Below, piece after piece: positions 41,659-50,279 of a stretch of DNA of 64,000 nucleotides (positions within the stretch are counted from its first letter, which is position 1; every line of letters begins with the position of its first letter). The notes under the pieces are model-generated. The model worked only from the letters and a program-made list of their open reading frames with translations, was not told the DNA's origin and did no database searches. Location of the stretch: positions 17,197 through 81,196 of the IMG/VR virus record IMGVR_UViG_3300008108_000181; one strand, 5' to 3'. Made by a program: the position numbers and the translations under genes. This stretch comes from a virus.

Positions 41659-42399
41659 TTATTTACCATTCTTAAACGATCCTGATATATTTGGTAACAT
41701 AGAATAGAACTCGTCATACGCTTCCAATAGGGAATCCACAACTGGGTGTCTATGGTTAGTAAGTAGAGTATGAGAATCCATATCTTTGATTTTTTTAGAC
41801 GCAGATACCAAGAACTTAAACCCACTTTCTCCTTTTGATTTTAAATCTACTTGTTGTGTATCACCACATACTACCATCTTACTTCTAATACCCAAACGAG
41901 ATGTAATCATTTCCATTTGTTCGTTAGTACAATTCTGTGCTTCATCAACAATAATAAATGAATCCAAGAAAGTTCTTCCTCTCATGAATGCAAGTGGTAC
42001 AATTTCAACTGTCCCATTTTCTAAAATCTCATCAATTTTTTGTTTGTTGTAAAGTTGGTAGAAGTTTGCATAGACTGGTTGCATCCAAGGTTCCATCTTT
42101 TCTCTAAGGTCTCCTGGTAAGAATCCAATTTCTTCCTTACTAACGGTTGGTCTTGTGATGATGATTTGTTTTACTTCTTTCTTAAACAACATATCCAATG
42201 CAACCTGACATGCTAGAAGTGTTTTACCACTACCTGCTTTACCACTCAGGATGGTAATTGCATTACTTAAAATCTTTTCTTTGGCTTGTTTTTGTTCTTC
42301 ATTTAACTGAAGTTGGAATTTAATAGAACCTTTTGGTCTTTTTTGTTCTGCGATTTGTTCGGTTAATTCTTTATGTTTTGGTGATATATTTGGAGCCAT
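41659..42399 (-). CDS. phoH: PhoH-like P-loop ATPase
   Basis: A 246-aa PhoH-family protein. Walker A is GKAGSGKT (53-60), followed by ITRPTVSKEEIGFLPGDLREKM and Walker B SFIIVDEAQNCT, then SRLGIRSKMVVCGDTQQVD. PhoH proteins are RNA-binding ATPases/helicases; phage copies are extremely common in marine myoviruses and a classical marker gene. Role in infection unsettled. No phosphate-box is visible upstream. It starts 14 bases after the 120-aa gene stop. Confidence 0.95.
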   Translation of the reverse strand: MAPNISPKHKELTEQIAEQKRPKGSIKFQLQLNEEQKQAKEKILSNAITILSGKAGSGKTLLACQVALDMLFKKEVKQIIITRPTVSKEEIGFLPGDLREKMEPWMQPVYANFYQLYNKQKIDEILENGTVEIVPLAFMRGRTFLDSFIIVDEAQNCTNEQMEMITSRLGIRSKMVVCGDTQQVDLKSKGESGFKFLVSASKKIKDMDSHTLLTNHRHPVVDSLLEAYDEFYSMLPNISGSFKNGK

Positions 42400-42413
42400 A
42401 AATTTTGATTTAA

Positions 42414-42776
42414 TTAAATAACATTTTTTTGTTTTTTGGAATCATCTAATTTTTTTCTTGATGATTTGTTTTTAAAATCTGATTTGTACGTTTGTATTAA
42501 TGCACATTTTTCGTATATTTCTTTTTTCACAAACCAATCATTACAATAATCCAAGACGATTAAGTAATCTTTTTGTTCAATCATTACTACTGAAGGAGCA
42601 TTGACATGAACTACAAAACCCACATTTTCTTTCCCATCTAAAATTGCATTGTGTATATTTTGTGCAACTTGCCAGAGAACATCATCTCCATTCTTATTCA
42701 AAAAGTTTTGAACGAATGGGTTGGTTGGAACTAAATATTTTTCCCACCCCACGGTTGTAAAAGCTCTTGTTCTCAT
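42414..42776 (-). CDS. Hypothetical protein, 120 aa
   Basis: A soluble alpha/beta protein starting MRTRAFTTVGWEKYLVPTNP and ending in a basic tail (KSSRKKLDDSKKQKNVI). VGFVVHVNAPSVVMIEQKDYLIVLDYC is a beta-rich centre. It lies between a structural protein gene and phoH. No family recognised. Confidence 0.55.
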   Translation of the reverse strand: MRTRAFTTVGWEKYLVPTNPFVQNFLNKNGDDVLWQVAQNIHNAILDGKENVGFVVHVNAPSVVMIEQKDYLIVLDYCNDWFVKKEIYEKCALIQTYKSDFKNKSSRKKLDDSKKQKNVI

Positions 42777-42784
42777 ATCTTATT

Positions 42785-44101
42785 CTATTTTAGTATAAGG
42801 TCTACATTTCTATCTGATTTTGGTACAACTTGTAATCTTTTTATTTGATTACCAACTTCTATTGGATATGATAAATCATTCGGTTTTACATTTGGACCAA
42901 ATTGTGCAAAGATTATTTTTAATGCTTCTTTAACTTGAAGTTCGGTATATTTTGTAACACCCATTTGTCCTTTTGCAGCTAATAATAAGTTTCTCCATTC
43001 TTTCTCATCATCTTCTCGTTCTTTATTGAAAACAACATTTTTACTTTGAAGTGGAGAACGAGTAGTTGATCTTTTCAAGATATATTCTACCCAAGAACCA
43101 CTTGCCTTTCTAACTGCTTTATCTAAAATTTCCAATCCCTTTGGAGTTAACGATGCTGCAGTTGCAACTGCTGCTCCACCCACTGCGGTTCCAACCGCCG
43201 TACCCACTGCAGCAACTACTGGAGCTAGAGCACCAAAGGTTGCTAGGGTTGCTGCAACAGCAATTACTGCTCCTAATACTTGAAATCCAACTGGTCCAAA
43301 TTGTTTATATTCTTGCTTACCCGGTGGTACTCTTTCACTTAAAATAGCATCTACTAATTTTGGTACAACATCTTCTTCGGGTATAGGTTGTAAGAATCCA
43401 CTAACTTCTAATACTGATGGCAATTCTAAACTATACTCTTCTCGGATTATTTGTGCACCAATTGCTTCGGGGTCTGGTTCTTTATTCTTAATCATTGAAT
43501 CGTATAAAGTTTTTAACCCGATTCCTAAATCTTCATCAGGTACATATTCCCATGAACCCAATTCATCAATTGGTTTTAATTCAATATCACCTACATCTTT
43601 ACTTACCAACCAATCTACATATGTAAGAATATCTTCTTGGGTATCTAATGTTGTTCGTATTTCGGTTTCAGAATATGCCTCAGTAACTTTAAATTTATTT
43701 TTTTTGTGATATTCAGTAAGGAAAAATAAATCCAAATTTATATTTGGTACAGTTCGTATAGAAAACCAAGGATTTCGCTCATTGTATGCTTTGATTAAAT
43801 CATCGTACATACCTTGTGATGTGTATGCAGTAGGTGACCCTAAATTTATTATAAATCTAAAATTGGTTTCTGGTATCGGTACAACATTAGCCTTGATAGG
43901 ATCTAAAAGTGGGTATGTTACTTCGTTTTCTTCATACACACCTCGTAATATAATATTATCCAATCTCGTAGAAACAAAGTTGGATTTTGGAATACCAGTT
44001 TCATTAGCAGGGTAATTATTTCCCGGCTCAATTATATTGGTCAAGTTTCCATCCGAATCTCTTTTTGGTAATCCTATATTATCTAATGGTATATACTTCA
44101 T
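42785..44101 (-). CDS. Structural protein with glycine-zipper hydrophobic segment
   Basis: About 438 aa from MKYIPLDNIGLPKRD; a longer reading needs a TTG start at 44116 and is less likely. The first 200 residues are beta-rich (NFRFIINLGSPTAYTS, WFSIRTVPNINLDLFF). Residues ~275-320 are a long Ala/Gly-rich hydrophobic stretch (VLGAVIAVAATLATFGALA, then repeated GTAVG), typical of membrane-inserting or ejected virion proteins. The C-terminus ends IKRLQVVPKSDRNVDLILK. A TGATATTTATA sequence sits only three bases above the ATG and is too close to serve as a normal late promoter for this start. Confidence 0.65.
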   Translation of the reverse strand: MKYIPLDNIGLPKRDSDGNLTNIIEPGNNYPANETGIPKSNFVSTRLDNIILRGVYEENEVTYPLLDPIKANVVPIPETNFRFIINLGSPTAYTSQGMYDDLIKAYNERNPWFSIRTVPNINLDLFFLTEYHKKNKFKVTEAYSETEIRTTLDTQEDILTYVDWLVSKDVGDIELKPIDELGSWEYVPDEDLGIGLKTLYDSMIKNKEPDPEAIGAQIIREEYSLELPSVLEVSGFLQPIPEEDVVPKLVDAILSERVPPGKQEYKQFGPVGFQVLGAVIAVAATLATFGALAPVVAAVGTAVGTAVGGAAVATAASLTPKGLEILDKAVRKASGSWVEYILKRSTTRSPLQSKNVVFNKEREDDEKEWRNLLLAAKGQMGVTKYTELQVKEALKIIFAQFGPNVKPNDLSYPIEVGNQIKRLQVVPKSDRNVDLILK

Positions 44102-44142
44102 ACCTATAAATATCAAATAAGTAGAATTACTTATTCAATAAC

Positions 44143-44595
44143 TTAAATGAGGTGGTCATCGTAAAAACAAACCTTCACTCCTGTCTCCATAAACATATCC
44201 CAACTTCTTTCTTGGGATTCTTTCCACAACTCTCCCTTTGTCACATCTACTTTTTCACAAAAAATTCGTTTCACACCTGAATTGATAATACCCCTAGCAC
44301 AATCTGCACAAGGTAGACCACAACTCAAATACATCGTAGTTCCTTTGGTAGATACACCAATACGAGCTGCATTATAGATTGCATTTCTTTCGGCATGTTC
44401 AAACCAATAATACTTCTCAGGTCTATCTTGTCTATAATCAAGTCCATCATCCAAACCTCGTGGAAATGAATTATAACCAGTAGATACTATCTCACCATCT
44501 TTACCAACAATAACTGCACCTATTTGAGTGTATTTATCTTTTGATTTTAGTTTGACAGTATTTGCCAACTGTCTATAATAACTTACCCAATTCAT
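44143..44595 (-). CDS. dCMP deaminase
   Basis: A 150-aa zinc deaminase. The active-site His67 and proton-shuttling Glu69 are in WFEHAERNAIYNAAR, and the zinc cysteines C96 and C99 in CGLPCADCARGI. It converts dCMP to dUMP, the substrate of the thymidylate synthase at 23.9 kb. The enzyme also has the N-terminal KYTQIGAVIVGKDGEIVSTGYN and GLDDGLDY typical of phage dCMP deaminases. It overlaps the 66-aa gene by four bases. Confidence 0.93.
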   Translation of the reverse strand: MNWVSYYRQLANTVKLKSKDKYTQIGAVIVGKDGEIVSTGYNSFPRGLDDGLDYRQDRPEKYYWFEHAERNAIYNAARIGVSTKGTTMYLSCGLPCADCARGIINSGVKRIFCEKVDVTKGELWKESQERSWDMFMETGVKVCFYDDHLI

Positions 44596-44792
44596 CCTAC
44601 TATATTAGCTTCTTCAATCTTTTTACAAAAAATATATGTTCCATTTTGATTACTTTTAAATGCAACATCACACCCTAACCAATCTTTTAATCCTTGTGTA
44701 TCTTTGACTCTATCGATTGGATATTCAGCGTGGATTTGATATAGGTTATCATTTATACTTTGAATAGGCCGTTTATATGATGGGTGTCTCAT
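44592..44792 (-). CDS. Hypothetical protein, 66 aa
   Basis: A small protein (MRHPSYKRPIQSINDNLYQIHAEYP) coupled to dCMP deaminase by a four-base overlap and immediately adjoining the membrane protein upstream. WLGCDVAFKSNQNGTYIFCKKIEEA is beta-rich. No family recognised. Confidence 0.55.
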   Translation of the reverse strand: MRHPSYKRPIQSINDNLYQIHAEYPIDRVKDTQGLKDWLGCDVAFKSNQNGTYIFCKKIEEANIVG

Positions 44793-44978
44793 TTAATCTC
44801 GTTCGTTATATGAATCAATTCCTGTTTTTATCATTATCACAAACATAACAATTCCAAACCACTCTAAGAAATTATAGTAGTTAACTGGAAATATAAATCG
44901 ATTAAATGAGTATGCGGTAAAGGTAATTAAAAAAAGTACAAATATACCCATCAACCATTCTTTAAATTCGTTATTCAT
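44793..44978 (-). CDS. Small two-pass membrane protein
   Basis: About 61 aa from MNNEFKEWLMGIF. The frame is open to 45032, but the upper part overlaps the preceding 58-aa gene; ATGs at 44978 and 44984 overlap its stop and are the likely starts. Two membrane segments (LMGIFVLFLITFTAYSF and WFGIVMFVIMIKTGI). Function unknown. Confidence 0.6.
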   Translation of the reverse strand: MNNEFKEWLMGIFVLFLITFTAYSFNRFIFPVNYYNFLEWFGIVMFVIMIKTGIDSYNERD

Positions 44979-45147
44979 CTTCATCTTCAAATGTTTCCCA
45001 AGTTTTATATTTGGGTTTTCGTTTATAATCAATTTTATTCTTATGGGTTTTTTCGGTCATCTTCTTCCCAACTTGATGGGATACTTCACCAAAACTCATA
45101 TCATCCCACTCAACCTTATCTTGATAGAGATTTTTCTTCTTTGCCAT
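44971..45147 (-). CDS. Small charged protein, 58 aa
   Basis: A 58-codon frame, MAKKKNLYQDKVEWDDMSFG at the start and TWETFEDEDE at the end. It has a basic centre (KKMTEKTHKNKIDYKRKPK) and acidic end. It overlaps the small membrane protein start and the 59-aa gene upstream, as expected in this compact operon. Codon use is phage-like. No family recognised. Confidence 0.5.
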   Translation of the reverse strand: MAKKKNLYQDKVEWDDMSFGEVSHQVGKKMTEKTHKNKIDYKRKPKYKTWETFEDEDE

Positions 45148-45295
45148 TTTCTTTTAACTCAATATTAAGCCCTTCAAATAGTTTTCTATTTCTAACGAAT
45201 TGGTCTAAACTCCATATAATATCGTTGGTAGTTAAAGTGGTACTTTCAACTTGACCATCCAAATATTTAATTGTTATTTCGTAAGTCTTATTCAT
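45116..45295 (-). CDS. Small protein, 59 aa
   Basis: A 59-codon frame starting MNKTYEITIKYLDGQVESTT and ending KSLSR. It starts within the last codons of the 200-aa gene and overlaps the 58-aa gene by 32 bases in another frame. Beta-strand N-terminus, helical end. Likely real by spacing and codon pattern; function unknown. Confidence 0.5.
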   Translation of the reverse strand: MNKTYEITIKYLDGQVESTTLTTNDIIWSLDQFVRNRKLFEGLNIELKENGKEEKSLSR

Positions 45296-45890
45296 ACTCT
45301 TGTGGATTTTCTTCTCTATCTTTTAAGTATTCAATATATGCAATTTCTAAATTGGTTGCCATTTCATTTAATTCAGCATACCAATTTTCTGTATAAAAAT
45401 CATCTTCATTGTGCATATCCCAATCATATACTTCATCAGTATCTTCCATATCATCGTAATCATACTTACCAACGATAAAGGCACCACTTGGGTCATACGA
45501 TTCATCTTCATATGTTCCTTTCAAATAACAATCTCCATCAATCATTTGTAATTCATCTCTCAATCGTAATAAGAAAGGAATAGGTACTGACCATGCTGAT
45601 GATAAAATAATATGGCAATCTTCGGGTAGTTCTGAATAATCAAATTCAACATTCATCCATTTCGGCCCGATTATACTTTCCCATAAATCATTTGATGGAA
45701 AATCAACATCTACATCAAAGTTTTCTTTTTCATTTTTGTAACAATAAGAAGTACCTTCAAGGTTGTTGATGATATCAATTGCATCAACTTCGTAAGTTCC
45801 TCTTCTTGATTTAAAAATTTCTTGTAATCGTTTTGCTACACGTGGTTCATTTGATTTAACGGTAACAAAGGTTTGCATTTCGTTTGCCAT
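45288..45890 (-). CDS. Phage conserved hypothetical protein, 200 aa
   Basis: A 200-aa acidic protein. ANEMQTFVTVKSNEPRVAKRLQEIF at the start and ILSSAWSVPIPFLLRLRDEL in the middle resemble API92-like phage proteins in which a ferredoxin-like domain and a W-P-P-hydrophobic segment occur. The C-terminus is very acidic (YDYDDMEDTDEVYDWD). Function unknown. Coupled upstream to the SWIM gene. Confidence 0.6.
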   Translation of the reverse strand: MANEMQTFVTVKSNEPRVAKRLQEIFKSRRGTYEVDAIDIINNLEGTSYCYKNEKENFDVDVDFPSNDLWESIIGPKWMNVEFDYSELPEDCHIILSSAWSVPIPFLLRLRDELQMIDGDCYLKGTYEDESYDPSGAFIVGKYDYDDMEDTDEVYDWDMHNEDDFYTENWYAELNEMATNLEIAYIEYLKDREENPQEYE

Positions 45891-45901
45891 TTGTTTTTTG
45901 T

Positions 45902-46084
45902 TTATAATTTATGTCCTAATTTTTCGTTTATTGATTTCATGTGTTTACATGGTTGGAATCTTCGAAACATTCTTGCCTCGCAAGTACAATCGGTAATCTT
46001 CCAATCTTTTACTGTTACTTTGTAGTATTTCAATTTACCTGTCTTTTTATCACGAGAACCCATCTCATTATAAAACCATTCCAT
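45902..46084 (-). CDS. SWIM-type zinc-finger protein, 60 aa
   Basis: A 60-aa protein with the SWIM pattern C-x-C-x10-C-x-H: Cys33, Cys35, Cys46, His48 in DCTCEARMFRRFQPCKHMK. SWIM domains bind zinc and occur in MuDR-type and RecA-associated proteins, where they contact DNA or protein. A stand-alone SWIM protein is uncommon. It is the first gene after a perfect host-type promoter at 46111-46142, so it is likely early. Confidence 0.75.
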   Translation of the reverse strand: MEWFYNEMGSRDKKTGKLKYYKVTVKDWKITDCTCEARMFRRFQPCKHMKSINEKLGHKL

Positions 46085-46110
46085 ATCTTTAGAGTTTATA
46101 TCTTATGTAA

Positions 46111-46142
46111 CAAAGATAGTAAAAATTTGTTACAATTCCAAA
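46111..46142 (-). promoter_or_regulatory. Host-type promoter upstream of the SWIM gene
   Basis: Coding-strand TTTG (46139-46142), spacer of 20 containing GAATTGTAA, TATCTTTG (46111-46118). Leader to the ATG at 46084 is about 20 bases. It overlaps the end of the preceding gene's noncoding spacer. Confidence 0.7.
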
Positions 46143-46145
46143 TCA

Positions 46146-47375
46146 TTAGATATAAATTTTTTCTATTAAATCTTTATTAGCTTCATATACCTTAATTGTA
46201 TCACCAAATATAAATTTTCCCAAATCTCTATGGATATGATTTTCAATAATTGTTTTATTAAAAAGATTTTCCTGATTGTATATGAATCTTTCTTTGTTTT
46301 TAAGGTATAATGAATGTATATCTATTTTTGATAATTTTATTATTTGTTGTGTAATTATCAATACTTTTTTTGATAAATCACTGCCTTCAAATCCACGATA
46401 TGTAATTGGTTCGATTAAATCATATGAATGGTCTATAATGTCATCAAACATATCAAAATCCATTTTTCGTAAATCATTTACGATTCCGTAGTGGCCTAGT
46501 ATTATTGGAAATTGTAAATTATAAAAAGGCTTGATACATTTTTCAGTTTTAAAAGGTAATAAATCATGTCTTGATTCGGTTACAACTTCCACATAAGAAT
46601 TGCTACTTAACAGTGGATGTAATCCAAAAAAATTATTACTAAATAATGTATCATCAAGAGTTATTTGTGGAATATTATATGTGATGGTTTTGTTTGAATC
46701 TATATTAAAGTATTGATAAATGTTTTGATTTGATTTAAAGGTTACATATCCTATATTCAATAAATTATTACTAATCAAAGAATCAACCATTTTAACTCGA
46801 TGTACGCGGGGTTCTTTGTTTAGACACATAAATAATTTATCTTTTTTATCATCTCTCCAAGTTAATCCAGCACATACTTTATTTAGGTCTTCATATTGGT
46901 GTATCATTGTTCTATTAAAACGAGAACAAAATATACGAGGACCACCTAAATCATATTTAAAAAAATGAAATTTTTTATATGTTTCTTCAAGATTATTGTA
47001 ATGACTAAATGGTATTAAAATTTTTATATCTGCTCCACTTTTTTCTAAATCCTCTCGTTTACTAAAAAGTAAAGTATCTATATCATAACCTTCACCTAAT
47101 AAATCAATACAAAAAGTGTGATAATTTATATCATACGATTTAAGTAATGATATATTAAATTCTCTAAAATCAAATCCATGAATAAAAATATGACTAAATG
47201 TAAATGATTTAAATTTAACAAGGTCATCTTCTGTGTATGAATAATATATGTTTTTATTATTTTCAAAATTTATTCCACTAAAATGTGCATCTTGAATGTT
47301 ACAACCTTTTCCGATTATTAAAATATTTCTATTACTCGTTAGATGGGAATATATATTTGGTATAAAATCAACCAT
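46146..47375 (-). CDS. Glycosyltransferase-like protein, third SEKTY-type copy
   Basis: A 409-aa, AT-rich gene. VTESRHDLLPFKTEKCIKPFYNLQFPIILGHYGIVNDL followed by DMFDDIIDHSYDLI (residues ~275-330) corresponds to the T/S-E-K-x-x-K-P...G region and the later D-E/H-S-Y-D of the proteins at 32.5 and 37.5 kb. LFMCLNKEPRVHRVKMVDSLI resembles their middle region. It lies apart from the island, beside a small membrane protein. Substrate unknown. Confidence 0.55.
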   Translation of the reverse strand: MVDFIPNIYSHLTSNRNILIIGKGCNIQDAHFSGINFENNKNIYYSYTEDDLVKFKSFTFSHIFIHGFDFREFNISLLKSYDINYHTFCIDLLGEGYDIDTLLFSKREDLEKSGADIKILIPFSHYNNLEETYKKFHFFKYDLGGPRIFCSRFNRTMIHQYEDLNKVCAGLTWRDDKKDKLFMCLNKEPRVHRVKMVDSLISNNLLNIGYVTFKSNQNIYQYFNIDSNKTITYNIPQITLDDTLFSNNFFGLHPLLSSNSYVEVVTESRHDLLPFKTEKCIKPFYNLQFPIILGHYGIVNDLRKMDFDMFDDIIDHSYDLIEPITYRGFEGSDLSKKVLIITQQIIKLSKIDIHSLYLKNKERFIYNQENLFNKTIIENHIHRDLGKFIFGDTIKVYEANKDLIEKIYI

Positions 47376-47378
47376 ATT

Positions 47379-47723
47379 TTATTTCCAAAAAATCTGAACT
47401 AGAATAATTGATACAGCAAGTACCAAACAAACGAATGTTTTGAGTGATATGTTCTCGTTAAACAATACCCAACTCAATGTGGTAAAGATAATGATTCCAA
47501 TGCCAAACCCAATCAATCGAGATGGCCATAGTTCACCGTTAGCATACTTAACCAAACTATCTACTGATTTAATATAAAAATAAGTTGATGGTAGTGAACT
47601 TAACAAAACAAGTATGGGATACTTCTCAAACCAATTCCATTTAACACTACCTTGAAGTTGGAAAAAGGACAGAACCTGTCCTAATATTCCATACAATATA
47701 CCAATTACTAAATTACTAAACAT
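47379..47723 (-). CDS. Four-pass membrane protein (DMT-like)
   Basis: A 114-aa protein with four membrane segments (about residues 3-20, 33-50, 66-86, 92-112). Size and topology resemble half of an EamA/DMT transporter or a small multidrug resistance unit; similar small membrane proteins accompany sugar-modification genes in phages as putative flippases. It starts four bases after its upstream gap and precedes the glycosyltransferase-like gene by three bases, which fits such a pairing. Transport function is inference. Confidence 0.65.
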   Translation of the reverse strand: MFSNLVIGILYGILGQVLSFFQLQGSVKWNWFEKYPILVLLSSLPSTYFYIKSVDSLVKYANGELWPSRLIGFGIGIIIFTTLSWVLFNENISLKTFVCLVLAVSIILVQIFWK

Positions 47724-47732
47724 ATTATTTTA

Positions 47733-48044
47733 TTACAAGTATTGTGGACCAAAGTATTCCCACTTATCGGTACCATCGAAGATATTACCACGAGAATGTT
47801 TTGCCGGAGATTTCCAAGATGCGGGTTTTAATAAATCTCCTGGTTTAATTGGTGCACCTTTGTTATCACCATCTTTCATGGAAACAAATCCCCAACAAGT
47901 GGAACCATCCCATAATCGGATGTATTTAGAACCCTTATCAACTCGAAGAGGAGTGTAGGGTTTGTAACCAAACTTGGTATCCCAATATTGTTTTCTTTGT
48001 TCGTTGACTTTTTCTAACCAGATTTCAAATTTTGTAGTTGCCAT
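47733..48044 (-). CDS. Phage conserved hypothetical protein, about 103 aa
   Basis: Starts at MATTKFEIWLEKVNEQRKQY (48044); the longer frame to 48077 would begin at or above the transcription start set by the promoter at 48088-48119, so the ATG at 48044 is chosen. YIRLWDGSTCWGFVSMKDGDNKGAPIKPGDLLKPASWKSP has a compact beta pattern with WxSP. No known function. Confidence 0.62.
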   Translation of the reverse strand: MATTKFEIWLEKVNEQRKQYWDTKFGYKPYTPLRVDKGSKYIRLWDGSTCWGFVSMKDGDNKGAPIKPGDLLKPASWKSPAKHSRGNIFDGTDKWEYFGPQYL

Positions 48045-48087
48045 ATTGTTTAGGGGTTTAAGGTTTATCTCTCTCAATCTTACAAAA

Positions 48088-48119
48088 CAAATATACGAAA
48101 AAAAGCAATACGAGTCAAG
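48088..48119 (-). promoter_or_regulatory. Host-type promoter
   Basis: Coding-strand CTTG (48116-48119), 20-base spacer, TATATTTG (48088-48095), with a leader of about 37 bases to the ATG at 48044. Confidence 0.62.
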
Positions 48120-48125
48120 TGTTTT

Positions 48126-49901
48126 TTAAATTATTTTTTTACTTACCAAATTATATTTATGCTCACCTTGTTTTGTAAAAACATAATTATCAAACTCTTT
48201 TATTTTTTCAGGTATTTTACAATCCTCGAGATTATATATATCACCAAGCGAATGAGAATGATGGTCACTATTTCTTTCAATCAGTTCATAATAAAGACCA
48301 CGATTGTAAACCGAATGAGTAATTCCTATTTCTTTAAATACTTGTTCAATACGATTCAATCTATCCAATCGTTCGTATGAATTGTTGTAGTTGGTATTAA
48401 AGTTAACCGTGTTGTGGTATTGAATATAGTTTCCCTCCTTAACCCATTTTTGTTTAAGAGTTTCATGTATTAAAAATCCAGAACAAGTTAAAATTTCTGA
48501 CATACAATCATGATACTCTTTGATAAAATCAACAGTTAATTGAAAATCTTCTTCAGTTTCATTTAAATACCCAATGATTAATTGCATTGCAAATTGCATT
48601 GGCCATTTATATTCTTTATTTATAATTCTTACATTTTCAAAAATTTCACGAACCCCATCGGTATTTGGATATTTTTTCATGTGTTTCAAAACTGATTCCG
48701 ATGCAGATTCAAATCCGGTAATCATTTTAAGTAATCCGGCTCTACGATACAATCTCATAGTTTCCAAATCTCTCATAGGAGTTTGTAATCTCATATTGCC
48801 ACCAAAAGTAAATCCCTTATCAGGCCAACCTTTTTCGATAATAACTTCACAAAATCTTTTTAACCATTTTGGGTCTCCATTGATAATCGAATCATGACAG
48901 AAAAAATTCATTCTACCTTTAGCAATCCAGTATTCGATTTCTTCTATTACAGTTTCTAATTTTCTATATCTGAATACTGGTATGAATTCTGGTACAGAAC
49001 AAAAGGTACAACGATATGGACATCCTCTACTTAATACCAATGGTACATTATGTTGATAAACTGATTTGTAATAATAATTATCTTCTAGCAATTCATAATT
49101 TGGAAAAGGTAATATATCCATATCAATAGTACCTCGTTGTGAATTGAATACTAATTTACCATTAGAATCTCTCCAAACTGCACCATTAATTTTTGCTAAA
49201 GATTCATCTGTCATATCACAAGTTAATAACTCAACAAATGTAATCTCACCATCTCCTCGTACAAAAACATCTATAAAATCATAACTTTCGGTCTTGTAAT
49301 TTGCATTTGGAAGAACACCAAAATCCAAAACTTCAATTCCATTACCACCAAAAAGTATTTTTATATGTGGATATTTTTCTTTTATCTTTTTAGCAATTGC
49401 TATCGATGCATCTATATTACCATCAATTATACTAAAACCAAAAAATGCAGGATTTGTCTTATCAATATATTTGAATACGAATCCTTCAATAATATGATTC
49501 ATTTCTCGAAAGGTATACAAGTGTTCGTATTGACCTTGATTTGCATAGGTATTAAACCATTGAAAAAATTCAGATTGTTTATTGGGAGGATTTAAGTAAA
49601 AATAATCAATTACTGGGTCAATAATCGATACTCGTAAATCTGAATGATATTTATCAATATAAGATTTTAATGCAACAACCCCTGCATAATAACCCGATTC
49701 ATTGATATTTGGAACTTGCATTAAAATACAATCTTGTTCTTTAATATCTTCGTAATGAAATTTATGGGTAAATTGATTTTCCTTATCAATGACTTGTTTG
49801 TGATTGATATAATTACTTAAATCAATCTTGACATCAATTAATGGGACATTATTATTTATTTGATGTAAAATTCTTTCTTCAACTTTTGAAATTTCTGTCA
49901 T
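48126..49901 (-). CDS. Radical SAM protein with B12-binding-like N-terminal domain
   Basis: A 591-aa protein. Residues ~60-260 have a Rossmann-like B12-binding arrangement (VSIIDPVIDYF, IKILFGGNGIEVL, DVFVRGDGEITFVEL), but the D-x-H-x-x-G cobalamin ligand is not seen. The radical SAM core has the [4Fe-4S] cysteines 294, 298 and 301 in SRGCPYRCTFCSVPEF. Then IIGYLNETEEDFQLTVDFIKEYH and a C-terminal helical part. Class-B-type radical SAM enzymes carry out methylations, ring contractions or lipid modifications. Homologues occur in some large marine phages with unknown substrates. The A-type Fe-S carrier at 28.4 kb may assist it. Confidence 0.88.
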   Translation of the reverse strand: MTEISKVEERILHQINNNVPLIDVKIDLSNYINHKQVIDKENQFTHKFHYEDIKEQDCILMQVPNINESGYYAGVVALKSYIDKYHSDLRVSIIDPVIDYFYLNPPNKQSEFFQWFNTYANQGQYEHLYTFREMNHIIEGFVFKYIDKTNPAFFGFSIIDGNIDASIAIAKKIKEKYPHIKILFGGNGIEVLDFGVLPNANYKTESYDFIDVFVRGDGEITFVELLTCDMTDESLAKINGAVWRDSNGKLVFNSQRGTIDMDILPFPNYELLEDNYYYKSVYQHNVPLVLSRGCPYRCTFCSVPEFIPVFRYRKLETVIEEIEYWIAKGRMNFFCHDSIINGDPKWLKRFCEVIIEKGWPDKGFTFGGNMRLQTPMRDLETMRLYRRAGLLKMITGFESASESVLKHMKKYPNTDGVREIFENVRIINKEYKWPMQFAMQLIIGYLNETEEDFQLTVDFIKEYHDCMSEILTCSGFLIHETLKQKWVKEGNYIQYHNTVNFNTNYNNSYERLDRLNRIEQVFKEIGITHSVYNRGLYYELIERNSDHHSHSLGDIYNLEDCKIPEKIKEFDNYVFTKQGEHKYNLVSKKII

Positions 49902-49985
49902 TTTTTTTTCGAAAATCTTATAGTTATAAAAGCTTATATACTTAAAACTGATAAGTACAAAGATAAGTATTATAACCCTTAACTA

Positions 49986-50273
49986 TTATACTTTATAACT
50001 AGCGTTTTTTTCCTCTATCCAAGATTTTCTTAATAGGTTTAAAACTTCCCTTTCTTCAGTTGTATAATAACCTTTTTTTAATACTGAAGATATCAATATC
50101 AAACTCTCATTAATTCCACTAATCCACTCGTTGTGCATTTCTAGAGTTGCACCGTTTAGTGCAGATTTATTTACCTTACTACCTTCAAGGTACATATCCT
50201 TTAACCAATACTCAATATCTAATAAAAGATTTTTTAATTCTTCGGTGAGAATATCACTTCTACCCATTGCCAT
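49986..50273 (-). CDS. Small-protein family member (W...GYY...EVLNLLR...WI)
   Basis: A 95-aa helical protein. LKNLLLDIEYWLKDMYLEG at the start, a middle with ISGINESLILISSVLKKGYYTTEEREVLNLLRKSWIEEKN. The final pattern, G-Y-Y, acidic, L-N-x-x-R-x-x-W-I, is repeated in at least six other small proteins in this window (55620, 56250, 61376, 61723, 61998, 62287). Function unknown. It overlaps nothing and lies six bases after the Cys-rich gene. Confidence 0.65.
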   Translation of the reverse strand: MAMGRSDILTEELKNLLLDIEYWLKDMYLEGSKVNKSALNGATLEMHNEWISGINESLILISSVLKKGYYTTEEREVLNLLRKSWIEEKNASYKV

Positions 50274-50279
50274 ATTATA

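Noticed and set aside
44105-44114. GATATTTATA next to the ATG at 44101 as a late promoter
   Set aside because: Only three bases separate it from the start codon, so transcription would begin within the gene. It may be chance in an AT-rich region.
49958-49965. TATCTTTG box upstream of the radical SAM gene
   Set aside because: The -7 sequence is right, but the base group 20 positions up is not TTTG or one of the variants seen elsewhere. Left unassigned.
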